NCBI GenBank assembly: GCA_003243425.1
Contig: QFQP01000066.1
Span: forward strand, 1-17,835
Direction: 5' to 3'
DNA length: 17,835 bases
DNA from: Archangium gephyra
GTDB taxonomy: Bacteria; Myxococcota; Myxococcia; Myxococcales; Myxococcaceae
Part shown: positions 1 through 6,511 of the stretch, piece by piece
How positions within the stretch are numbered: the stretch's first letter is position 1
Layout: each line of letters begins with the position of its first letter
Program-made: the position numbers and the translations under genes
Notes under the pieces: generated by a model
The model's input: the letters and a program-made list of their open reading frames with translations, nothing else
Told to the model about the DNA's origin: nothing
The model's database searches: none

Positions 1-103
1 CGCTCAAAAATCGACGACAAGTTGGCCCCTTCGCTTGAAGTCGCGAGGCCAGCCTGCGACGTGCACGCAGTGGAAGACCCGGTGCACCGCCTCCCTCAAG
101 GCC
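1..103 (+). pseudogene. Gene relic, paralogous to the right-edge pseudogene
   Basis: This stretch has no intact reading frame. It aligns with the reverse complement of about 17724-17823 at the other end of the window. The alignment includes an exact 14-mer (GCCAGCCTGCGACG at 48-61), an exact 10-mer (ACAAGTTGGC) and many shorter matches, with a few gaps. The right-hand copy reads as protein (DHKLAHAAEELRG), while this copy gives only fragments such as DDKLA before losing resemblance. It ends where the converging reductase gene stops. The ancestral protein is not recognised. The homology between the two edges is seen directly; its decayed coding origin is inferred. Confidence 0.45.
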
Positions 104-853
104 TCACCGCGTCACGAACGCCTTCTCGATGAGATACTCGCCGCGCTCGTGGGAGTCGCCTTCCTGAAAGCCGAAGCCGTCGAGCATCGCCGAGGTCTCC
201 TTGATCATCGCCTCGCTGCCGCAGATGACGACCCGGTCGGTCGCGGGTGACAGCGGCCTGGCTCTCAAGAGCCCGGTGATGCGCCCCTGATTCCTGAACG
301 GCTCGCGCGTGACGGTCGGGTGGTACGTCAGTTTCGCGCGCACCACCTCGCCGAGGTACTCGTGCCCGGGCAGCGTGTGCTCGAAGAACGCGCTGAAGGA
401 GAGGTCAGCGACGTGACGCACGCCGTGAACGACGGTGACGCGCTCGAAGCGCTCCCAGGTCTCGGGGTCTTTCACCATCGCCAGGAACGGCGCGAGCCCG
501 GTGCCGGTCGCGAGCATCCACAGGTGCTTTCCGGGCTTGAGGTTGGCGACCGTGAGCGTGCCCACGGCCCGGGTACCGACCAGCACCGAATCACCGACCT
601 TCACCTTCTGCAGGCGAGACGTCAGCGGGCCGTCAGGCAGCTTGATGGAATAGAACTCCAGCGCGTCTTCGTAGTTGGCGCTGGCCATGGAGTACGCGCG
701 CACCAGCGGCCGGCCGTCGACCTCGAGGCCCAGCATCACGAACTGACCGTTCTCGAAGCGCAGCCCGCCGTCGCGCGTGCACACCAGCGAGAACAGCCGG
801 TCGGAGAAATGACGCACCGAGAGCACCTTCTCGGTCGTGAAGTTGGCGGCCAT
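104..853 (-). CDS. fpr: Ferredoxin/flavodoxin-NADP(+) reductase
   Basis: A 249-residue FAD protein that moves electrons between NADPH and ferredoxin or flavodoxin in the cytoplasm. The length matches the bacterial Fpr type (about 250). Visible family motifs, in order, are the FAD-binding RAYSMAS segment (near residue 70), the NADP-binding ATGTGLAPF (near 115), CGSEAMI (near 210), and a C-terminal EYLIEKAFV tail like that of E. coli Fpr. The frame is open further upstream, but MAANFTTEK at 853 is the natural start: it lies two bases after the sodB stop (TGA-TC-ATG), so the two genes are very probably co-transcribed and translationally coupled. Superoxide dismutase with fpr fits a superoxide-response unit; in E. 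coli, fpr and sodA both belong to the SoxRS regulon. A divergent paralogue lies at 1521. Confidence 0.93.
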   Translation of the reverse strand: MAANFTTEKVLSVRHFSDRLFSLVCTRDGGLRFENGQFVMLGLEVDGRPLVRAYSMASANYEDALEFYSIKLPDGPLTSRLQKVKVGDSVLVGTRAVGTLTVANLKPGKHLWMLATGTGLAPFLAMVKDPETWERFERVTVVHGVRHVADLSFSAFFEHTLPGHEYLGEVVRAKLTYHPTVTREPFRNQGRITGLLRARPLSPATDRVVICGSEAMIKETSAMLDGFGFQEGDSHERGEYLIEKAFVTR

Positions 854-855
854 GA

Positions 856-1401
856 TCAGCCGAGGTTCTTCGTCGCGAAGTCCCAGTTGATCAACGACGT
901 GAGGAACACGTCGACGAACTTCGCGCGCAGGTTGCGGTAGTCGACGTAGTACGCGTGCTCCCACACGTCGCAGGTGACGAGCGGCGTCACGCCCCTGGTG
1001 AGCGGTGTTTCGGCGTTGCTGGTGGTGACGATCTTCAGCGCGTCTCCGTCTTTCACCAGCCAGGCCCAGCCCGAACCGAACTGACCCACGGCGGCATCGG
1101 TGAAGGCCTTCTTGAACGCCGCGATGGGGCCCGTGGGTTCACCGCCGCCATGGGGCTTCATCGACTCCCAGAAGAAGTCGTGGTTCCACACCTGGGCGGC
1201 GTTGTTGAAGACCTTGCCGCTGCCGGTCTTCACGATTTCTTCCAGCGATTTCTCGGCCTCGGGCGTGCCCTCGATGAGTCCCTTGAGGTTGGTGAGGTAG
1301 GCCGCGTGGTGCTTGTCGTAGTGGTAGCTGAAGGTCTCCTCCGACATGTGAGGAGACAGCGCGTTCTTCGCGTAGGGCAGGGGCTTGAGCGTGAAGTTCA
1401 T
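856..1401 (-). CDS. sodB: Superoxide dismutase, Fe-type
   Basis: A 181-residue cytoplasmic superoxide dismutase of the Fe/Mn family. All four metal ligands are visible: His27 (YHYDKHH), His74 (WNHDFFW), Asp145 and His149 (DVWEHAYYVDYRN). The Gln in AAQVWNH is the hallmark of iron rather than manganese enzymes, as is the FGSGWAWL context, so sodB is preferred over sodA; cambialistic use of Mn cannot be excluded. ATG at 1401 is chosen over an in-frame GTG at 1407 because AGGAG lies 7 bases before the ATG but only one base before the GTG. The gene ends two bases ahead of fpr. The upstream region is shared with a divergent second reductase and carries a cluster of half-sites. Confidence 0.95.
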   Translation of the reverse strand: MNFTLKPLPYAKNALSPHMSEETFSYHYDKHHAAYLTNLKGLIEGTPEAEKSLEEIVKTGSGKVFNNAAQVWNHDFFWESMKPHGGGEPTGPIAAFKKAFTDAAVGQFGSGWAWLVKDGDALKIVTTSNAETPLTRGVTPLVTCDVWEHAYYVDYRNLRAKFVDVFLTSLINWDFATKNLG

Positions 1402-1408
1402 GGCCACA

Positions 1409-1413
1409 CTCCT
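1409..1413 (-). promoter_or_regulatory. Ribosome binding site of sodB
   Basis: On the minus strand AGGAG lies 7 bases upstream of ATG 1401. It decides the start, because the alternative GTG at 1407 would leave only one base between the site and the start codon. Confidence 0.7.
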
Positions 1414-1424
1414 GCCGTGTGCCC

Positions 1425-1477
1425 GCCAATCTGTCGTCGCTTTGGCTGACGTATTGGCATGCGGCCAACGGGTTGGC
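1425..1477. promoter_or_regulatory. Candidate operator: five TTGGC/GCCAA half-sites between sodB and a divergent reductase
   Basis: Within 53 bases of the divergent intergenic region there are five perfect copies of one pentamer on either strand: GCCAA 1425-1429, TTGGC 1442-1446, TTGGC 1454-1458, GCCAA 1464-1468 and TTGGC 1473-1477. Positions 1454-1468 form a 15-base inverted repeat, TTGGC-N5-GCCAA. Starts are spaced 17, 12, 10 and 9 bases, roughly one helical turn for the inner ones. This layout suits a dimeric regulator controlling both divergent redox transcripts. The regulator is unknown, and no regulator gene of a matching type lies nearby. The pattern is seen; the function is inferred. 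Confidence 0.45.
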
Positions 1478-1520
1478 GCGAAGTGCAGGTGCGCGGTCGG
1501 CGCCGTGTATTCGAGCGCGC

Positions 1521-2270
1521 ATGACGCAAGCCGTGCTGCTGCCGAGGGTCGAGACGTTCCAGGCGAAGTTGGTCGAGGCGCATGACGTCACGCCGCGCGT
1601 TCGGGAGTTCGTGTTCGAACGGCTCGATGGGGCGCCGTTCACCTTCAAGTCGGGGCAGTGGGTGTCGCTGGTGTTGCCGCTGCTCGACGCGCGCGACCGG
1701 CCGCTGCGGCGCTCGTATTCGCTCGCGTCGGTGCCCGGTGATTCGTCTCGCTTCGAGCTGTTGATTACCCGCGTCGACGATGGCGCGGCCAGCGCGTGGC
1801 TGCACCAGGCGCCGCCAGGCACGGTGCTCGACGTGAAGGGCCCGCAGGGCACGTTCGCGCGTGACCTCGACGCGGGGCCTTCGCTGTTCGTCGCCACGGG
1901 AACCGGCGTGGCGCCGTTTCGGGGCTTCGTTCATGACGCGTTGAAGGCGGGGAGGACGGAGCCACTGTGGGTGCTGTTCGGCGTGCGCACCGTCGACGAC
2001 GCGCTCTACCTGCGCGAGTTCGAGGCGCTGCAGCAGCAGCACGCGTACGTGAGGTTCATACCCACGCTGTCGAGGGCGAACGACGCGTGGGCGGGGCGCA
2101 CGGGGTACGTGCAGAAGCACGTGCTCGAGCTGTGGAACGAGCTGTCACTGCATGGAACGCCGCACGTCTACATCTGCGGGGTCAAGAAGATGCTCACCGA
2201 GGTGCGCGAGCTGTTGAAGACGCACGCGGGGCTCGAGCGTCACCAACTGCACCTCGAGTCGTACGATTGA
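1521..2270 (+). CDS. FAD/NAD(P)-binding ferredoxin reductase-like oxidoreductase
   Basis: A 249-residue flavoprotein of the ferredoxin-NADP reductase superfamily. An FAD-binding barrel with RRSYSLAS (near residue 66) precedes a nucleotide-binding domain with ATGTGVAPFRGF (near 125), then YICGVKKM (near 218) and an acidic aromatic C-terminus (HLESYD). It resembles the reductase modules of electron-transfer chains more than the Fpr at 104-853, so it is a divergent paralogue rather than a duplicate. The frame is open upstream to 1419, but MTQAVLLPRVETF at 1521 is the start that fits the family; the earlier sequence is the promoter region shared with sodB. The Shine-Dalgarno is weak. The gene overlaps the end of the converging DHFR-like gene by 31 bases. 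The electron partner is unknown. Confidence 0.85.
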   Translation: MTQAVLLPRVETFQAKLVEAHDVTPRVREFVFERLDGAPFTFKSGQWVSLVLPLLDARDRPLRRSYSLASVPGDSSRFELLITRVDDGAASAWLHQAPPGTVLDVKGPQGTFARDLDAGPSLFVATGTGVAPFRGFVHDALKAGRTEPLWVLFGVRTVDDALYLREFEALQQQHAYVRFIPTLSRANDAWAGRTGYVQKHVLELWNELSLHGTPHVYICGVKKMLTEVRELLKTHAGLERHQLHLESYD

Positions 2271-2831
2271 TCAACGGGCACGCGGTACCTGAGGAACGCC
2301 ACGCTGGCCTTGAAGGTGCGCGTCTCGATCAGCTCGAGCTTCACGTGCTGCTGGTCGTGCGCGAAGAACGGAACGCCGCCGCCCACCAGCACCGGGTGCT
2401 GCTGCAGCTGGTACTCGTCGATGAGGCCGGCCTTCGCGCCCTGCGCCGCCAGCGACGCGCCGCCAATGGCGATCTCTCCATCGCCCGGTTCGTTCTTCAG
2501 GCGCTGCAGCTCCTCGAGGAAGCCGCCGGTGAGCAACCGGCTCCGGCCCTTCACGTCCTTCAGCGTCTTCGAGAACACGACCTTGTCGAGCGCCTTCCAG
2601 GCCCGCGTCCACTCGAGCGCGTCTGCGTCGAGCGAGGGGTCCTGATCAGCCGTCTCCCAGTACACCATCGTCTCGTAGAGCTTGCGGCCGAGCAGGCACC
2701 TCGACCTTCTTCAGCTCTTCGATACAGAAGCGGAACATGTCGGGTCCGGGCTCGGCCCATTTGAACTCGCCGTCGGGCCCGACGACGTAGCCGTCGAGCG
2801 AAACACCCATCGACCAGGTCACCTTGCGCAT
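2240..2831 (-). pseudogene. RibD/dihydrofolate reductase-family protein, frameshifted
   Basis: The two halves of one DHFR-like (RibD C-terminal domain) protein lie in different frames. The first, from ATG 2831, reads MRKVTWSMGVSLDGYVVGP and runs for 45 codons to EELKKVEV. The second reads LLGRKLYETMVYW and continues to VAFLRYRVPV near the stop at 2240. Family members normally join these as VEVHLLGRKLYETM. Restoring two bases near 2696 (GTGCAC in place of GTGC on the coding strand) rebuilds that join exactly, so a 2-base deletion, or a sequencing error, is the simplest account. Such proteins are NADPH-dependent reductases of mostly unknown substrate and often sit beside ECF sigma factors. Its start faces the sigma gene across only 25 bases. 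If the shift is real, the gene is inactive. Confidence 0.8.
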
Positions 2832-2856
2832 GTCTCGGGAGATATGAACGTGCGCC

Positions 2857-4122
2857 GTGCCTGCCGACATCAACAAGACCATCAACGCCGTGTGGCGAAT
2901 CGAGTCGGCGAAGTTGATCGCCGGGCTCATGCGCATCACCCGTGACGTCGGCGCTGCCGAAGAGCTCGCGCAAGACGCGCTCGTCGCCGCGCTCGAGCAA
3001 TGGCCGCGCGATGGAGTGCCCGAGAACCCGGGCGCGTGGTTGATGCAGACCGCGAAGCACCGCGCGGTCGATTCGGTACGTCGGCGGCAGCGCTTCACCG
3101 AGAAGACCGACGACGTGTCTCGCGAGCTCGAGGCGGCGCATCAGGAGCGCGCGCCCGACCTCATCGAGAAGCTCGATGACCACGTCGGTGATGACCTGCT
3201 GCGGCTGATGCTGGTGTCGTGTCACCCGCTGCTCCCATCGGAGGCGCGCGTGGCGCTCACCCTGCGCCTGCTGGGAGGGCTGACCACCGACGAAATCGCC
3301 CGTGCGTTTCTGGTGCCCGAGCCCACCGTCGCGCAGCGCATCGTGCGCGCGAAGAAGACGCTGAGTGATGCGGGCGTGGCCTTCGAAGTGCCGCGCGGTG
3401 ACGAGCTCGAAGGCCGCGTGGCGTCGGTGCTCGAGGTGCTCTACCTGGTGTTCAACGAGGGCTACTCCGCGACCGCCGGCGACGATTGGATGCGCCCCGC
3501 GCTGTGTGAAGACGCGCTGCGCCTGGGGCGTGTCCTCGCCGGGTTGCAGCCGAAGGACCCCGAGGTGCACGCGCTGGTGGCGCTCATGGAGCTTCAGGCG
3601 TCGCGCACACACGCGCGCACCGGGCCCGAAGGTGAGCCCGTGCTGCTGCTCGAGCAGAACCGCGGCGAGTGGGACCAGCTGGCGATTCGCCGCGGGCTGC
3701 AGGCGCTGCAGAAGGCGCTCGAGCTGCAGCGCGCGCGGGGGCCGTACCTGCTGCAGGCAGAGATCGCCGCGTGTCATGCGCGCGCCAGGACCGCGGACGA
3801 GACCGACTGGCGGCGCATCGCGCAGACGTACACGGAGTTGGTGACGTTGATCCCCTCGCCGGTCATCGAGCTCAACCGCGCGGTGGAGGTGTCGATGGCC
3901 TTCGGCCCGGACGCCGGGCTCAAGCTGGTGGATCAGCTCCGGGAAGCGAAGGCGCTCCAGCAGTACCACCTGCTCCCCGCGGTGCGGGGTGACCTGCTCT
4001 CGAAGTTGGGGCGGTACGATGACGCGCGGGACGCGTTCCTCGCGGCCGCAGAGTTGACGCAGAACGAGCGGGAGCGTGCGTTGTTGCTCCGCCGCGCCGA
4101 CGCGCTCACCACCCGCCATTGA
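2857..4122 (+). CDS. RNA polymerase sigma factor, ECF42-type (DUF6596 C-terminal domain)
   Basis: A 421-residue sigma factor. Sigma region 2 covers about residues 15-80 (ELAQDALVAALEQWP, then AWLMQTAKHRAVDSVRRRQRF). Region 4 covers about 115-170, with the helix-turn-helix LTTDEIARAFLVPEPTVAQR. A long C-terminal extension follows from about 185 and carries the hallmark YLVFNEGYSAT (196-206), then helical repeats rich in Leu and Ala. This architecture is that of ECF42, a group that lacks an anti-sigma factor and is controlled through its extension. ECF42 genes usually accompany DGPF/YCII-like proteins; here the immediate neighbour is instead the broken DHFR-like gene. The start is GTG 2857, because an in-frame TGA at 2845 blocks anything further upstream. 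The stop TGA is followed directly by TCA, forming the palindrome TGATCA. Confidence 0.9.
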   Translation: MPADINKTINAVWRIESAKLIAGLMRITRDVGAAEELAQDALVAALEQWPRDGVPENPGAWLMQTAKHRAVDSVRRRQRFTEKTDDVSRELEAAHQERAPDLIEKLDDHVGDDLLRLMLVSCHPLLPSEARVALTLRLLGGLTTDEIARAFLVPEPTVAQRIVRAKKTLSDAGVAFEVPRGDELEGRVASVLEVLYLVFNEGYSATAGDDWMRPALCEDALRLGRVLAGLQPKDPEVHALVALMELQASRTHARTGPEGEPVLLLEQNRGEWDQLAIRRGLQALQKALELQRARGPYLLQAEIAACHARARTADETDWRRIAQTYTELVTLIPSPVIELNRAVEVSMAFGPDAGLKLVDQLREAKALQQYHLLPAVRGDLLSKLGRYDDARDAFLAAAELTQNERERALLLRRADALTTRH

Positions 4123-4172
4123 TCAACGGCGTCGCCAGGTCGGCCCCTCTGGCCGCGTCGCAGGGCGAGGGG

Positions 4173-4787
4173 TTACGAACCGCTGTTCGTCATCGGGTAC
4201 GGCACGAACACCACGTCGTGAAACCCCGCGCTGATCAACAACGCGCGCACCTGACGTTCTGCCGAGAGCCGCGCGCGCTCCTGCAGCCGTGAATCACCTT
4301 CGACTTCCCGTTCGAACGCGTCCTTCGCCAGCTCGAACAACTTCGCCGTCTGCGCCGAGTCGAGATTCGAATCGATGATCTCCGTCTCTTCCGGCCGCAG
4401 CGACACCTGGGCCTTCAACGGAGGCAACGCCACTTCGACCCGCCGGCCCCGCACGCGGAGTTGATCAGCCGTGACCTTCGACAAGTCGAGCCCCAGCGAC
4501 ACGTCGGCGAACACCAGCGCCCGGCCTTCCTTCGCGTTGAGGCTCTGCTTGATGAAGTTGAGCACGTCACCCCACACGCTCGCGGCCGGGGTGGGCTCGG
4601 GTGCGAACGACACGCGCTTGTAGAGCCGCACTTCGAGGGTCTCGAGGCGCGCGACTTCACGGATCTTCTCGACCAGCGCCGGTGGATCAGGCGGGTGCGG
4701 CAGCAACGACGCGCCCACCGCGGTGGCGAGGAAGAAGCCTGCCAGCACCGCCAGCGCTACCACTCCGACCCGCAGCAGCCATTGCAT
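4173..4787 (-). CDS. Membrane-anchored DUF4230-type protein
   Basis: A 204-residue protein with one N-terminal membrane segment (about residues 6-29, LLRVGVVALAVLAGFFL), leaving the rest outside the inner membrane. The remainder has the DUF4230 pattern: an early ARLETLEVRLYKRV strand, a central VSLGLDLSKV segment, VEVALPPLKAQVSLRPEETEIIDS, an Ala/Glu-rich helical stretch, and a final LLISAGFHDVVFVPYP. The biochemical role of this domain is unknown. The start ATG at 4787 gives a proper signal anchor. It is divergent from the small secreted protein at 4865, with 77 bases between, and convergent with the sigma gene across 50 bases. I saw no clear terminator in that gap. The family call rests on pattern recognition only. 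Confidence 0.7.
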   Translation of the reverse strand: MQWLLRVGVVALAVLAGFFLATAVGASLLPHPPDPPALVEKIREVARLETLEVRLYKRVSFAPEPTPAASVWGDVLNFIKQSLNAKEGRALVFADVSLGLDLSKVTADQLRVRGRRVEVALPPLKAQVSLRPEETEIIDSNLDSAQTAKLFELAKDAFEREVEGDSRLQERARLSAERQVRALLISAGFHDVVFVPYPMTNSGS

Positions 4788-4864
4788 GCCGCAAAGCCTC
4801 TCACGACTGAATGCGCGGCACGTACACTGCGTCGACCGCGTTACCTCTCACCGAAAGGGTTCCC

Positions 4865-5080
4865 ATGAAACGCACGCTCCTCCTCTCGTCGCTCCTCTCG
4901 TTCGCCGCGTTCGCGCAGTCGGCTCCGGCCCCCGCGCCGCAGCCTGCGCCCGGCAAGGCCGAGGCTCCGCCCACGGAAGGCGCGTCGACGGCCACCAAAA
5001 AGGGCACGGGCACGAAGAAGGAAAAGCCCGCCACCGAGTCGACCGACGCCGCCGCGCCGGCGCCGGCCGACAAGAAGTAG
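4865..5080 (+). CDS. Small secreted Ala/Pro/Lys-rich protein
   Basis: A 71-residue product. The first 17 residues (MKRTLLLSSLLSFAAFA) form a clean Sec signal peptide, with probable cleavage before QSAPAP. The mature part of about 54 residues is low complexity: Pro/Ala blocks, a central Lys/Gly/Thr stretch (ATKKGTGTKKEKP), and an Ala/Pro end finishing in DKK. No domain is visible, and it is probably disordered in the periplasm or envelope. An upstream in-frame ATG at 4811 is rejected because the signal peptide begins at 4865 and an AAAGGG purine run sits just before it. Its TAG stop ends at 5080 and the converging lipoprotein's stop begins at 5081, so no base lies between the genes. The function is not recognised. 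Confidence 0.6.
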   Translation: MKRTLLLSSLLSFAAFAQSAPAPAPQPAPGKAEAPPTEGASTATKKGTGTKKEKPATESTDAAAPAPADKK

Positions 5081-6511
5081 TCAGGGGAAGAAGCCCAGAC
5101 CGCCACCGTCTGCTGCGAAGCGGTTGGTGAACGTCACATCGACGAAGTTGCGTGGAGAGACCAGCAGCTCCACGCGCTTCACCGACGACAACGAGAACGC
5201 GCCCTGCGTTTCGGTCGTCCACCCTGCCGCGGTGCCCAGCGGCAACACCAGCGACATCTGCCCCGAAGCCAGGCGCGTGGCCGCCGTCGGCACGTAGCGG
5301 CGCACCGAGCTGCCGTCACCGCCGCACAGCTGAATCACCAGGCTCGGCGCGCGCGGGCCGGCTTCGTGCGTGGAGCCATCGTCGTTCCACAGCGGAGCAA
5401 CGCCGCCGTCAGCGGGGTTGGCGCCACCGACCGCCCGGGTATTCACCTCGATGCGCAGCGAGCCCGCCGTCGAGAGGTCCCAGGGCAGCGCGGCTTCGGC
5501 GAAGAGCACGTGCTCGCCCACGCCGGTGCCCACCCACGTCGGCCGCAGCCAGGCCATCGACTCGGTCTTCTGGGCGTCGCCGCAGGTCGGCGTGGGCTTC
5601 AGGGTGAGCCCCGCGTCGCGCTGCACGAAGGCGCCGATGACCACGCCGGGAGAGCTCCACAGCTCACGCGGGCCACCGCAGCCCGGCGGTTGGTCTGCCT
5701 GGCCGTCACAGTCGTTGTCGAGGCCGTCACCACAGATGTCGGTGCGCGGCGGGTTGCGCGGCACGCACGTCGGCTCGAAATGGCGCAGCGCTGCCGAGTA
5801 CACGCACTGCATGCCGCCGGCGGCGCACTCCCCGGGCCGGCCGGTGTTGCAGGGGCGCGGCGTGGTGTCGGGGTCTGACGGGTTCTCGACGTCGCGGTAG
5901 GGCGCTTCGTCGACCTGGTTGTTGCAGTTGTCGTCTTCGTTGTTGCAGAGCTCGAGGGCGCCGGGGTGCTTGTCGGCGTTGCCGTCGTCGCAGTCACCGG
6001 CGCGCGCCACGTAGCCTTCGGGTTGCACGCAGGCGTCGAGGGCGCAGGTGGCGCAGTTGCCTCCGAAGCCGTCACCGTCGGCGTCGCGGAACCAGCGCAG
6101 GTTCACCAACCCGTTGTCGATGACGCCGTCACAGTCGTCGTCTTGCGCGTTGCAGCGCTCGTTGGCGCGCGGGCCCACGGTGGCGTCGGCGTCGTTGCAG
6201 TCGCCGCCGAGCTCGACCCAGCCACCCTGCTGCGGGGCGCGGCAGAACGGCCGGCCTGACTCGCTCCAGCCCACGCCGTCGCCGTCGGCGTCGCTGAAGT
6301 AGAGCTTCGCCTCGCGCCGTTCCGGGCAGGTGTTCTCGAAGGGCAGCGTGGGGCAGGCGGGCGTGCCGCCGGGTTTGCAGCACACGCCGTCGTCGCAGGT
6401 GAAACCGTCGGGGCACACGTTGCCGGCTTCACAGGCCCACGGCCCGTCAGACTTCCAGCCCGAGAGGCAGCCGGTCAGCAGCAGCGCCACGGCGCAGAGC
6501 CACGCGCGCAT
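5081..6511 (-). CDS. Lipoprotein with MopE-type Cys/Asp-rich repeats (copy 1)
   Basis: A 476-residue predicted lipoprotein. The signal peptide ends in the lipobox LTGC, with Cys15 as the lipidated residue. A Cys-rich head (ACEAGNVCPDGFTCDDGVCC) is followed by repeats of the putative metal-binding type: DADGDGVG (74-81), DCNDADATV with DDDCDGVIDNG, DADGDGFGG (143-151), DCDDGNADKHPGALELCN with DDNCNNQVD, and CGDGLDNDCDGQADQ near 260-274. After a CGGP junction (near 278) comes a beta-rich C-terminal domain of about 190 residues. The Asp/Asn-rich loops suggest calcium binding; copper binding is known for MopE itself but is not implied here. It is the last gene of an operon: its ATG shares an A with the upstream TGA (TGATG). 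The upstream gene is a full-length paralogue. Confidence 0.85.
   Translation of the reverse strand: MRAWLCAVALLLTGCLSGWKSDGPWACEAGNVCPDGFTCDDGVCCKPGGTPACPTLPFENTCPERREAKLYFSDADGDGVGWSESGRPFCRAPQQGGWVELGGDCNDADATVGPRANERCNAQDDDCDGVIDNGLVNLRWFRDADGDGFGGNCATCALDACVQPEGYVARAGDCDDGNADKHPGALELCNNEDDNCNNQVDEAPYRDVENPSDPDTTPRPCNTGRPGECAAGGMQCVYSAALRHFEPTCVPRNPPRTDICGDGLDNDCDGQADQPPGCGGPRELWSSPGVVIGAFVQRDAGLTLKPTPTCGDAQKTESMAWLRPTWVGTGVGEHVLFAEAALPWDLSTAGSLRIEVNTRAVGGANPADGGVAPLWNDDGSTHEAGPRAPSLVIQLCGGDGSSVRRYVPTAATRLASGQMSLVLPLGTAAGWTTETQGAFSLSSVKRVELLVSPRNFVDVTFTNRFAADGGGLGFFP

Noticed and set aside
1419..1520. N-terminal extension of the second reductase from ATG 1419.
   Set aside because: The extra 34 residues have no family counterpart and overlap the divergent promoter region with the TTGGC/GCCAA cluster.
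2832..2900. An ECF42-type promoter for the DHFR-like gene (TGTCGG on the minus strand).
   Set aside because: The candidate differs from the reported TGTCGA -35 element, the spacing to a plausible -10 is too short, and TCG-rich words are common in this DNA.
4123..4172. Possible intrinsic terminator between the sigma gene and the DUF4230-type gene.
   Set aside because: Only a 5-bp stem (GCCAG/CTGGC) with a long loop is visible and no T-run follows on either strand.
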